A DNA stretch of 64,000 nt from GWE2-40-63 sp041664345 (GTDB lineage: Bacteria > Bacteroidota > Bacteroidia > Bacteroidales > SZUA-534). A program made the position numbers and the translations under genes. The notes under the pieces were generated by a model that made no database searches, was not told the DNA's origin, and worked only from the letters and a program-made list of their open reading frames with translations. The stretch covers positions 1-64,000 of the forward strand of contig JBAYKX010000014.1 of NCBI GenBank assembly GCA_041664345.1. Direction: 5' to 3'. The number at the start of each line of letters is the position of its first letter. Position 1 is the first letter of the stretch. Of the stretch, positions 25,665 to 35,200 are shown piece after piece.

Positions 25665-27098
25665 TTATTTAACTAAAACTTTTGTTGTTGAAATAGTATT
25701 ATCTTTTTGGATAGTACGTACTAAGTAAACACCGGTATGATTCATTGGAATGCATGTTTTTGATTCTTGTGCTACGTAACTTCCTACTTTGCTACCAATA
25801 ACGTTATACACTTCAATAACAGCAACCTCACCATCAACCATTATGTTTTTGTTTGCAGCAAATACACTAACATTCGACAGTTCTTTAGAAGTTACATCAG
25901 TTCCAAAGCTGCGTTGTTCTGCGTTACCATTTATTACCAAATCATCGAGGTAAAATTTACCTTTAGGTGACTTAATGTAAGCATCTTGGTCATTTTTACG
26001 AACATCAAAACGTACCTGAAATTCTGCAACATAACTCAACGATGTAACATCCATTACCATATCAACCCATGTTCCAGAATCATCGGACCAGTATTTGAGT
26101 AAATCGCCACTGTCAAGTTGGTTGCCGGCAAAGTCTTTTGCATTTAATTGCACCACGTAGTAGTCTTTGGCCACTTCCATTGAATCAATATTTACAAAAA
26201 CATGTAAATAAGAAGAACCTGTTGTTCCAACATGTAACGATCCGTTTAACACAAATCGGGGGCCACCTGCCCACCAGTCTGAGGTATCTTTGCGGAATTT
26301 CATAATGTTATCAAATGGAGCCACAGTAGAAAAATCAGTAAACGGATTGGCAACTATTTCTGCACTATTTCCTGAATATCGCAAATCGGTGGTGCCTACC
26401 CATTTATTGGTAGAGGTTTCATTACCCAAATCGATGCTTAACTCAGTTTCAGCAAAAATATTGAGGCCGCGCGGCAAATTACTGTTGTTAAGTACAATCT
26501 CATCCATATAGTAATTGGTTGGGTCTTCGGCATCGCCACCCCAGTTCATGTCCATCAGCATCCCAACGGCATCAAGAGGTGTTGCATTTTCAATGTACCA
26601 ATGCAAATCAACTACACAATCTTCCCATACGCCGGGTTTTTTAAGATTCATATCCCAGCGTTTGTTTCCTTTATCAGCATCTTCTGGCAGGGTTACGTTA
26701 CCAGTATAGATACTGAAACCCTTATTAAGGTTTTCGCGATAATGGAACACATGAAGGTAACGTGTTGCTTCGGTAATGGTAATAGGTTCAGTTAGTTGCA
26801 TAATTAAAAAGTCGGGCCACCAGCTATGGCCTTTAGTTGTAGCCATGTGTAGTGCCTTGTCGGTAGTGTTGAGCCCAGTTTTAACAGGGTTGGTACCAAC
26901 TTCGGTAAATGCAGGTGCTTCTGCTGTTCCAAAATTGATATAATACCCATTTGTTAAAGTTTCGCCCATGGCCCAATCAATGATGTCCATTCTGGAAAAC
27001 TTACTGGTAGTAATATCCCCAGTAAATAAAGTGTCCTGTGCATTTGTAAACAACGACAAGGAACAAAACGACATTGAGAGTAAAATTAGTTTTTTCAT
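25665..27098 (-). CDS. secreted tandem carbohydrate-binding-like protein with T9SS sorting domain
   Basis: The protein has 477 residues. The signal peptide ends at TNAQ. Two similar beta-sandwich modules of about 190 residues follow (about 22-200 and 205-392). Each contains an 'LHVFHYRENL'/'LHVFVNIDSM'-type strand and ends in an 'YYMDEIVLN'/'FYLDDLVING'-type strand, as in carbohydrate-binding-module-like and discoidin-like folds. Residues about 405-477 are a type A T9SS sorting domain (VIEVYNVIGSKV, TGVYLVRTIQKDN, STTKVLVK). No enzyme domain is present, so it should be a surface-anchored or secreted glycan-binding protein. One of the three PUL promoter modules lies directly upstream (27136-27203). 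Confidence 0.75.
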   Translation of the reverse strand: MKKLILLSMSFCSLSLFTNAQDTLFTGDITTSKFSRMDIIDWAMGETLTNGYYINFGTAEAPAFTEVGTNPVKTGLNTTDKALHMATTKGHSWWPDFLIMQLTEPITITEATRYLHVFHYRENLNKGFSIYTGNVTLPEDADKGNKRWDMNLKKPGVWEDCVVDLHWYIENATPLDAVGMLMDMNWGGDAEDPTNYYMDEIVLNNSNLPRGLNIFAETELSIDLGNETSTNKWVGTTDLRYSGNSAEIVANPFTDFSTVAPFDNIMKFRKDTSDWWAGGPRFVLNGSLHVGTTGSSYLHVFVNIDSMEVAKDYYVVQLNAKDFAGNQLDSGDLLKYWSDDSGTWVDMVMDVTSLSYVAEFQVRFDVRKNDQDAYIKSPKGKFYLDDLVINGNAEQRSFGTDVTSKELSNVSVFAANKNIMVDGEVAVIEVYNVIGSKVGSYVAQESKTCIPMNHTGVYLVRTIQKDNTISTTKVLVK

Positions 27099-27135
27099 AA
27101 ATTTAGATTTTAGTTATCAAAAATTTTAATTACCA

Positions 27136-27203
27136 CAAATTTCATAAAGAATCCTTACTTGGTATTTCACTATTGTAACAATCTGTTTCGCTATTGTATC
27201 AAC
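27136..27203 (-). promoter_or_regulatory. PUL promoter module, copy 1 (two direct repeats plus -7 element)
   Basis: On the coding strand, two 18-bp repeats (at 27186-27203 and 27165-27182, start-to-start distance 21 bp) fit NNTGNNANAATANNGAAA. They are followed after exactly 22 bp by AAATTTG (27136-27142), which matches the Bacteroidota -7 element TAnnTTTG except for its first T. Spacing and order are identical to the copies at 37614 and 42581. The downstream ATG is 38 bases away. The probable binder is the HTCS encoded at 42795. Confidence 0.8.
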
Positions 27204-27222
27204 CCCCTATTTTTGGGCAATT

Positions 27223-29391
27223 TCAGTTTGAAACCACTACTTTTTTTGTTATTTTTTTATTACCAACATTCGTGTGTATCAAATAAATGCCGTTTTTAAG
27301 ATTGAATTGGCTTGTGCCTTGACCCGGGATGTGATTTTTTGTTTCCACCAATTGCCCTACAACAGTATAAATGGCAACCGAAATGGAATTTACCTCCGGA
27401 AAATTGGTATAAAGTGTGGTGCCCGAATAGTATATATCTCCTTTGATTTCATTTAATTCATTGGCCGATGTTCCCTGATTGATAGGAATAATAAAGGTTG
27501 CCACCGATTCCGATAGGGCATCGTAATTAAAGGAATTACCGGTAATGGTAAACCGGTCTTCTGAATTTTTGACTCCGAGCGATTCCAAGGCACGTGTGCG
27601 GAATTGCACTACTTTTCCAAAATTAGAATATTTTGATAAATCAACGGTATAGTTTTGGGTGTAAAGCTTGCTGTTACTAATTATCACGATAAGTTCTTTT
27701 TCATCGGGACTGATGGCTGCAATACTATTATTTGCCGAAGATTTAATAATGGTATATCCGGCTTTAAGAAACCGGCTGAATTGTATGCGCAGGTAATAGT
27801 TTGTGTTGCGTGCAATTGGATTCAGATTATCGTCATAATTGCTCACTATTTGCGCCCAAGAATTGGATAGGTCGCCTGTGCCACCAAGCTGCCAGTCGCA
27901 CCAGCCGGTACATTTTAAATCGCGCAGGTCGGTAATAATGCGGTCGGTCATAATCATTACTTGCGATTCGTAAGTAGTACCTACATACAACGGCCCTGAT
28001 TCCGATTGCCAAAGCTTTATATTGTTGTTTTGTGCCCAGTTGGCTAACCCTACCCGGCTATTGCCTCCATAACTGTGGGCCGAAACCAGTCCTAATTTGG
28101 ATACAATGTCGCCAGCAGAGCTATACGCATTTAACGCATTTAATCCGTTGTCTAAATTGTTGGCATCATTGGCATTAATTTGGCAATACGAAAGCATATT
28201 TTTCTCTTCCAATTTTTGATAAAGCTCCCGGATCATGGTCATTTGTTGTGCATTTGAAAAATAACAACCTTCTTGTCCACCAAGGGCTTTCCACCAATTT
28301 GCATCGGGTTCGTTAAAGGGTTCAATGTAGTTGAAGGTTATCCCCAAATCATCGTGATAATGCCGGGTTACATCGGTGAGGTAATCGGCAAAATCGTCGA
28401 ACATATCCGACTTCAGGTTACACACGTTTCCCTCAACACTCCCTGCCGAGCAACCGCTAACGGTCATCCAGTGAGGAGGTGAATTGGAAAAGCCTATCAA
28501 CTGAATATCGTTTACCCCGGCTTTTTCAATCCGCGAGGCAATTAACTGTTGAAGTATTTTCCGTTGGTTGGCATCCTGAGCCCAATCGTAATCGGCTGTT
28601 GCCGACAATCTATACCCGGGCATATCACCTCCATCGCTCCTCATGTGGTTATGATCCGGAGCGTCGCCGCCACCAATATTGAAACGGAAAATGTTCATGT
28701 TAAGTCCTTTAGCCGGATCAGTAATCCAATCGCATACGGTTTTGACTTTAACATCGGAAAAACCTCCCATAACATTGGCCCACCAACAGAGTGAGGCACC
28801 CCAACCTTCAAGTATCTGTTGTTCTAACAAAGGGTCAATGGCAATGGTAATAGGCGATACCGAAGCGCCCTCACTGGAAAGTAAAATCTGGTCGAAGTAG
28901 TAATCACCTACATCATCGGCTATTTTTATTGAAAAGGTTTTCAACTTGGTTCCCACAGGAATTGCCAACATATAGTCAATCCAGGCACCCGTAGTGGAAT
29001 TGGTTTGCCAATCATCACTACTTTGGCTTCCCGATTCCGGGGTATATGTTAAGGCAATTCTTGAATCGGTGTTTTTAAAAACCAATACATGTAAAAACTG
29101 GTTTGCCGAAGTAATAGAGATTGAATTGGCCAAAGTGACCTCTAAGCCTGTCCAGTAAGGGTCTTGGCCCGATTTTACAATTTTGTAACAACCCGTGGTG
29201 CCATTGATTGCATCGGTACCTGGATTAGGAGCAGCCCAAGAACTGGCCGAGGTTCCTGTTTTTGAATAGTTCACCCATGAACTCACTGATACCGGTACTG
29301 TAGCCGATTCAAAATCGAGCAGTACGGTTTCTGTCGCAAAAAGATGCGATGTTATTGCGATTAAACAAGTTATTAATAGGTATTTTATCAT
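27223..29391 (-). CDS. GH30 glycosidase with N-terminal binding domain and T9SS sorting domain
   Basis: The protein has 722 residues. A signal peptide (residues 1-19) is followed by a beta-sandwich module of about 150 residues that resembles the modules of the protein at 25665. A GH30 (beta/alpha)8 catalytic domain follows from about residue 180, starting EGWGASLCWWANVMGG. The acid/base Glu is in PFNEPDANWW (residue 361) and the nucleophile Glu in WQSESGPLY (residue 464). A beta-sandwich completes GH30 up to about residue 640, and a type A T9SS domain ends the protein (TVVGQLVETK...KKITKKVVVSN). The pattern resembles endo-beta-1,6-galactanases of GH30 subfamily 5, which fits an arabinogalactan PUL. 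Export would be by T9SS. It follows the GH2 gene by 13 bases. Confidence 0.85.
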   Translation of the reverse strand: MIKYLLITCLIAITSHLFATETVLLDFESATVPVSVSSWVNYSKTGTSASSWAAPNPGTDAINGTTGCYKIVKSGQDPYWTGLEVTLANSISITSANQFLHVLVFKNTDSRIALTYTPESGSQSSDDWQTNSTTGAWIDYMLAIPVGTKLKTFSIKIADDVGDYYFDQILLSSEGASVSPITIAIDPLLEQQILEGWGASLCWWANVMGGFSDVKVKTVCDWITDPAKGLNMNIFRFNIGGGDAPDHNHMRSDGGDMPGYRLSATADYDWAQDANQRKILQQLIASRIEKAGVNDIQLIGFSNSPPHWMTVSGCSAGSVEGNVCNLKSDMFDDFADYLTDVTRHYHDDLGITFNYIEPFNEPDANWWKALGGQEGCYFSNAQQMTMIRELYQKLEEKNMLSYCQINANDANNLDNGLNALNAYSSAGDIVSKLGLVSAHSYGGNSRVGLANWAQNNNIKLWQSESGPLYVGTTYESQVMIMTDRIITDLRDLKCTGWCDWQLGGTGDLSNSWAQIVSNYDDNLNPIARNTNYYLRIQFSRFLKAGYTIIKSSANNSIAAISPDEKELIVIISNSKLYTQNYTVDLSKYSNFGKVVQFRTRALESLGVKNSEDRFTITGNSFNYDALSESVATFIIPINQGTSANELNEIKGDIYYSGTTLYTNFPEVNSISVAIYTVVGQLVETKNHIPGQGTSQFNLKNGIYLIHTNVGNKKITKKVVVSN

Positions 29392-29404
29392 TTTTATCTC
29401 CTTA

Positions 29405-31834
29405 TTATTCGGTTACTTCAATTTTTACTTCTGCATTTTTCAACCACGGCGACGAGAACTTAACAGTTAACGTTCCGGCTTGTCCGGTTGTTTGTATATA
29501 TGCCAACAAACGTCCGTGGAATGAGCGTTGTACGTTATCGGAATAATTGCCCATGTTGGAGTTGTTGCTGGCTTCGAGCCCTAACAGTTCACCAGGGCCT
29601 TCAACCACACACGTTATTTCATCGTCGGCAAGCATTACCGGAATCCCGTTTTCATCAACAACCTGAACAATTACATGCGCCATTCCATTCTCTTTTTTCA
29701 GGGTTTTTGCATCGGCATTAGCCGTTAATGCAACCGGCCTTGCCGATGTTTGGAGTGTATAGTTACAACTAGTTTTAGCGCTGGCATCCATTCCAACAAT
29801 TTCTAGGGTTCCGGCCTCATATGCGACATCCCAGAAAATAACACCGGTTTTGTCGTCAAGCGGTTTAACATCGCCAACTTGTTTGCCATTCAGCAGAAGT
29901 TTCGATTGTGGAGTATTGGTATAACCCACTATCCTAATTGTTTCGCCGGCATTGTAATTCCAAATTGGCCAGGCATCGGTTGACAGGTTATTTTTGTCCT
30001 TAGGTACCGGATATGTTCCAATGTAGGTTACCGGTTTTTCGCTCCACAGTGCCTGACGGAAATGGCCGCGGGGTTTCAGGAAGCCTCCAAAATCGAGGAA
30101 CCCGGAATGGAATCCGCGCGATGGCCATTCGTTCGATTCACCTAAATAGTCAATTCCTGTCCATATAAATTGCGCGAAGATGTATTCGTTGTCACGGACA
30201 GCTTTCCATGATTCCATGCTGTGGCCGTTTTCGCTGCCAAAAATCACACGGTTGGGATACTTTTCGTGGTCAATGGTGTAACGGTCTTCGGTGTAATTGT
30301 AGCCGCAAATGTCCAGTGTATATGGATATTCCGTTTCATTCGACATAACAACACCGGCCAATGCTGCGGTAACCGGGCGCGAAGTATCTAGGCCGCGGAC
30401 TACGGTAGTTAGCCGTTTTGCAATTCCGCCTAGCCGCTCTGCTTTTGGGCTATCGGGTTTGTAGCCGCCATGCATGGGCTGGTTAATTTTTGTTCCGTCT
30501 AAAATCGGGTGTGAATATGGGTCGTTTGGATAATCAACTTCGTTGGCAATGCTCCACATAATGATGGAAGCATGGTTGCGGTCGCGGAGAATCATATCGG
30601 CAAGGTCGCGGCTGCTCCACTCCTCAAAAAAGTCGTACGAGCCTTCAAATCCAGGTGTTCCAACATTCCAGCCTTCAAGCCATTTCCGTTTGGGGAATTC
30701 CCATTCGTCGAACGCTTCGTCCATCACCACTAAGCCAATTTCGTCGCAAAGCTCGTACAAATCGGACGATTGCGGGTTGTGGCTGGTGCGGATGGCGTTA
30801 CAGCCCATCTCCTTCAAGGTACGCAACCGGCGTTCCCACGCTTGGCGTGGAACAGCTGAACCGAGTGTTCCACCATCGTGATGCAGGCAAACACCTTTCA
30901 GTTTAGTCCATTGGTTGTTCAGCGCAAAACCTTTGTTTGGGTCGAAGGTAAGCGTGCGCAGACCCAATTTCTGTTCGTTCTGCTCGGTTACTTTTCCATC
31001 TTGTTTAATAATGGTGCGTACAGTATATAAGTTAGGTTGTTCCAGCGACCACCTTTTGGCGTTGTTAATTGCAACAACTTGGGTTGTGGTGGCATTTTTA
31101 CCAGCTTCAATGGTTTGTTTTTTTGATGCGGTTGCCACAACTTTTCCTGTTGATGGGTCAATTATTTCATGGGTTATTTGCAGGGTAACACCTTTTGGTT
31201 GCTCGTTATTGATGGTTGTTTCAATTGAAACTTCGGCTTTAGTATCGGTAATGCCGGTAGCCTTGAAAAAAACTCCCCACAGTCCGATGTGAGCGGGTGG
31301 TGCATAAACCAAATACGCATCGCGGTAAATTCCCGAACCGGAATACCAGCGCGAATCGCGTTCCTGCGAGTGGTCAACTTTTACCGAAATCACATTCTCT
31401 TTCCCAAATTGGAGGGACGGGGTAAGGTCGTACATGAACGAAATGTAACCGTTGGGGCGTTTTCCAACCGATGTGCCATTAATGAATACCTCGCTGCGGT
31501 TATAAACCCCTTCAAAATAGATATATACTTTTTCGCCTTTACGGTTTTCGGGAACAACAAACGATTTACGGTACCAGCCAATGCCACCGGGCAGAAAGCC
31601 AGTGCAGCTTGCACGATCGGGGCTGTAGGTTCCTTTCACGGTCCAATCGTGCGGCAGGTTCAATGTTTGCCACTTTGAGTCGTCGAAAGTTGACGCTGCT
31701 GCCTCTTTTACATCGGCAAGCTGAAACTTCCAGTTTTTATTGAACAGTTCGGCTTGGCCAAATTGTGGTTTTGCCTGAGTGGTGGTTGCTGCCAGCGTAA
31801 TTGCCATAGCTCCCAGAATGGTTCTAATTTTCAT
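29405..31834 (-). CDS. GH2 beta-galactosidase-type glycosidase
   Basis: The protein has 809 residues. An N-terminal signal peptide (ends TTTQAK) implies periplasmic or surface location. The GH2 order is complete: a jelly-roll sugar-binding domain (about 28-205, LPHDWTVKG, GIGWYRKSF, VYNRSEVFINGTSVG), an immunoglobulin-like domain (to about 315) and the TIM barrel with KLKGVCLHHDGG, RTSHNPQSSDLYELCDEIG, the acid/base Glu in MWSIANEVDYP (residue 432) and the nucleophile Glu in IFGSENGHS (residue 535). DUF4982-like and Ig-like C-terminal domains follow. Exo-acting beta-galactosidase activity is most likely; beta-glucuronidase or other GH2 activities cannot be excluded. It forms a pair with the GH30 gene at 27223. 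Confidence 0.9.
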   Translation of the reverse strand: MKIRTILGAMAITLAATTTQAKPQFGQAELFNKNWKFQLADVKEAAASTFDDSKWQTLNLPHDWTVKGTYSPDRASCTGFLPGGIGWYRKSFVVPENRKGEKVYIYFEGVYNRSEVFINGTSVGKRPNGYISFMYDLTPSLQFGKENVISVKVDHSQERDSRWYSGSGIYRDAYLVYAPPAHIGLWGVFFKATGITDTKAEVSIETTINNEQPKGVTLQITHEIIDPSTGKVVATASKKQTIEAGKNATTTQVVAINNAKRWSLEQPNLYTVRTIIKQDGKVTEQNEQKLGLRTLTFDPNKGFALNNQWTKLKGVCLHHDGGTLGSAVPRQAWERRLRTLKEMGCNAIRTSHNPQSSDLYELCDEIGLVVMDEAFDEWEFPKRKWLEGWNVGTPGFEGSYDFFEEWSSRDLADMILRDRNHASIIMWSIANEVDYPNDPYSHPILDGTKINQPMHGGYKPDSPKAERLGGIAKRLTTVVRGLDTSRPVTAALAGVVMSNETEYPYTLDICGYNYTEDRYTIDHEKYPNRVIFGSENGHSMESWKAVRDNEYIFAQFIWTGIDYLGESNEWPSRGFHSGFLDFGGFLKPRGHFRQALWSEKPVTYIGTYPVPKDKNNLSTDAWPIWNYNAGETIRIVGYTNTPQSKLLLNGKQVGDVKPLDDKTGVIFWDVAYEAGTLEIVGMDASAKTSCNYTLQTSARPVALTANADAKTLKKENGMAHVIVQVVDENGIPVMLADDEITCVVEGPGELLGLEASNNSNMGNYSDNVQRSFHGRLLAYIQTTGQAGTLTVKFSSPWLKNAEVKIEVTE

Positions 31835-31884
31835 ATTTTTTATAGTTTAGTTTTTCAATATTATCAAAAAGACAGTTATTACTA

Positions 31885-32071
31885 CAGAGCAACCGCATTT
31901 AAGAACCGAAATTTGAAATTCTCATTTTCGGCGCATGGTTTCCATATATTTTCAATTTAAACACAGTGCTTGCGCCGATTCTATACCTGAAATACTTAAT
32001 CCCCGAGTTGAAGCTCGGGGCTATTCATATTAAATCCCTAAAGGGATTTAAAAATGCGTTTGCCCTGAAAG
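31885..32071 (-). repeat. interspersed palindromic repeat, copy 2 (inverted to copy 1)
   Basis: The reverse complement matches 6036-6212 along its length: hairpin AAATCCCTTTAGGGATTT, ATGAATAGCCCC, GC-rich hairpin CCCCGAGCTTCAACTCGGGG, ATCGGCGCAAGCA, ATGCGCCGA and ATTTCAAATTTCGGTTCTTA. The GC-rich hairpin has changed on both arms together, so base pairing is kept. It sits between the GH43 and GH2 genes and splits the enzyme row; the 356-450 bp gap otherwise shows nothing. Just beside it, at 32149-32183, the 12-mer GTCTCATATCTC occurs twice in a low-complexity stretch. Confidence 0.8.
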
Positions 32072-32282
32072 GATTACCAGATAATTTGCATATTTTAGGT
32101 TTTTAAAAATACTAAGTGATGATTTCCAATACGATAAATTTTGTTTTGCGTCTCATATCTCACGTCTTGTGTCTCATATCTCCTTTGTATTCAATTCACG
32201 AAAATTTTCCTCGAACTTGCTGTAGCATTGTCATAAATAGTGCGTTCAATGTATATCCACTGGTTCAGGTTGTCGTTTTTTT

Positions 32283-35200
32283 TTACCTGTTTACCATCAA
32301 CCTGGTAATATTCTGTGGAAATGATTTTACCTTTTTTTTTTCGTTGGGATTGATTAATTCGTTTAAGCCGTCAGGAATTCCGCCAACTTTAACAGGGGCA
32401 ATTCCCTGAACGTTAGGTATTACCTTTTTCACCGAACCATCGGTATTAAATTCCAGCTTATCGATGCACACTTCGCGGAAATACCCGGCTGAGTCGCCCT
32501 GCATGGTAATTCCCTTTGGGCGGGTAAAGCGGTGGTAAACTATGTACCACTCATCGCGGCCGGGAATCTGTACCACCGAGTTATGCCCGGGCCCATAAAT
32601 GCCTGATGTAGCATCTTTGGCCAGAATCAGGTTGTTCGCCGGTACGGTAATAGGGCCCAATGGCGAGGTTGAAGTCCCGTAACGCACGCGGTAATCGGGG
32701 CTCCGAGTGTCATTTTCGGACCAAAAGAAATAGTACGTCCCATTCCGTTGAATCACATAAACCCCTTCGCGGAATGTTCCACCCGATGGGGTAATGGTGC
32801 GTTTTGTCGATTCGTTGATGGAAACCATATCGTCATTCAGTTCCGCAGCATAAAGTGTTGAGTTTCCCCAGTACAAATAACTTTTACCGGTAAGGGTATC
32901 GGAATACACATCGGGGTCAATATTATCGGCCAATTTTTTGCCCGAATCAACAAAGGGTCCGGTGGGCTCATCGGCTACCGCCACACCTACATTTCCGGCT
33001 GCCACAAAGTAGTAGAAATATTTATAAACTCCATCCACTTTCTTTTCGGTAATGCTGGGTGCCCAAGCGTTGAAAGTTCCCCAACTTACATCGGTATGCA
33101 GGTTGAGTATGGTGCCCTCATCGGTCCAGTTCACCAAATCGGGCGACGAAAACGGTTTAAAGTAGTAGCCTGCCCAGCCTACAAAGCCATCGGTGGTTGG
33201 ATACAAATAAAATTTCTTTTCTTTATAGGAATACAGAATTTCCGGGTCGGCATAGTAACCTTCCAAAACAGGGTTGTTGTTAACTTCAACGGTAACAGCA
33301 TAGGTTTTGGAGCCTAGCCCGTTAATGGAAGCCGTGTAATTTACCGCTCCTTTTGAAAAATCCTGCCCACTTGATGGTGTAACCGTGCAACCGGCATTTG
33401 CCAAAAATTGAGGATTAAAGTTGGTGATATCGGTTCCGTACCGAACAGGAAGGTAAATGGTTTTTGCTGTTTGATTGAAGCTCACATTGTTCTTTTTTAT
33501 TGCGCCTGATGCGGAAGATTGAATGTAGATATCCGAAACATTGCCCCATTTCTTCATCAGGGCAGCCGCCTCATTGTTGGTAATTGGGATAATGGTACCA
33601 TGACGCGGGGTAAAATTGAACTGCACCGGCTGGGTTACTACCGAAAAGTTTTCCAAATCGGTGCTTTCGGTAAATTGGTAGGCCCCGCTGGTGTACATGT
33701 CGTACATCAGTATCCAGGTGTCGGTATCGTACATTCGGAACACACAACCGCCTTCAACAGCATTGGTGGTACTTTGCAGGTACTTGTCGTACATCACGTA
33801 ATTACCTGTCAAGCTATCCGAAACCGCTTTTTTGATTCCAAAACCTTCTCCTTCGGTTTTAAAGAACAGGTGATACTGTTCGTCTTTATAAACTATATCC
33901 GCATCAATGGTAGAACCTCCATTTGGATTCTGGAACAAGATTTTTGGTTCACCCTCAAGTGCCGAAAAATCGCTGTTGGCGTAGGCATAGTATATCTTAT
34001 CGGGTTCAGTACCAATTTGCATGGCCCAATAGACCATGTATTTTCCTTGTTTTGGGTCGTAAATGGTTTGTGGCGCCCAAACCCGATGGAGCTCACTGTA
34101 TCCGGGGTAAGTGGTTTGGATATTCACTACATGGGTTTGCCAATCAACCAGGTTACTTGATTTCATCAGGATCATGGCCCTGTTAGAGTTCCAACCATTT
34201 GCCGAAACCATGTCGGTGGCAACCATGTAATATGATTGTCCGTCTTTGCCCCGTAAAATGTGCGGGTCGCGGATTCCACCCGTTGAGCTTATTGCTGTGG
34301 AACTAAGAACCGGGTTATTGTTGTTCAGTGCTTTGTATGTAAACCCGTCGTTGCTGATGGCAAACCGGAGGGCTTCGTCGCTCAGCGAGTTGCCCGTGAA
34401 GTAGGCAAACAGGTAAGCTGAAAAGCCTTCTTTTTCGGCCACATAAATATCATATAGGCGGGTCACACTTGAGCCACCCTTTGCAATGGTTGCTGTTAGC
34501 ACCACTTTTGTTTTACCGGTTCCTTTTTCAGGAAGGTAATTCAGATGGCCTACGTTGGTAAGCAAGTCAGGTACACTGGAACTCCAGCCGATGGTTGATC
34601 CTTCGAAACCTGATGCCGGCAAAACTAGACTCGAACGTAAATTATCCAAACTTCCTTTTAAATTAATGTGTTCGGTATCGTAAGTTACTGCTTCCGAATC
34701 AGTCAGCGAAGGAATAACAATCAACCGGAAGGTTTTAACAGCGGTAATGCCCTCTTTAACCGCAGTTGCGGTAAGCATAACTTCTTTGGGGTTGGAGCCA
34801 CTCGCGGGGCGCACCACTTCGCCGGAATTTGAAATGGTTGCCGGATCCGATGAATTCCAAGTTATAGTTATCTCGTTTTCGGACGTTGGCAGGGCAATGT
34901 CGGCATTTATAAGTTGTCCATCGGTAAAGGCTATGGAGCTTAGAAAATTATTGATTTGCAATTGATACCAGGCAGCATTCATTTCAGGCAACGCTGCTCC
35001 AAGCTCAACAATGCGGCTACTGGGCAGGGCAACGTTGTAAACCCGGAATTCATCAATCAGGGTTTTTTGTAAATAGGCATCACCATTTAACGCGTACGAC
35101 GATTTACCAATGAAGTTGTATGCTGGTGTGCCCAATGCTTTTGGAGACAGAGTAACTTCTGTTGAAGAGGCAACCTCTACCCCATTTATATATATTTTTA

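Noticed and set aside
31850..31890. Further copy of the promoter repeat upstream of the GH2 gene (TTTCAATATTATCAAA)
   Set aside because: One invariant position fails, the partner repeat at 21 bp is poor, and no AAATTTG lies at 22 bp outside the gene.
32149..32183. Short tandem repeat GTCTCATATCTC resembling a CRISPR start
   Set aside because: Only two copies, no regular spacers and no cas genes; it is low-complexity sequence of a kind often seen in such spacers.
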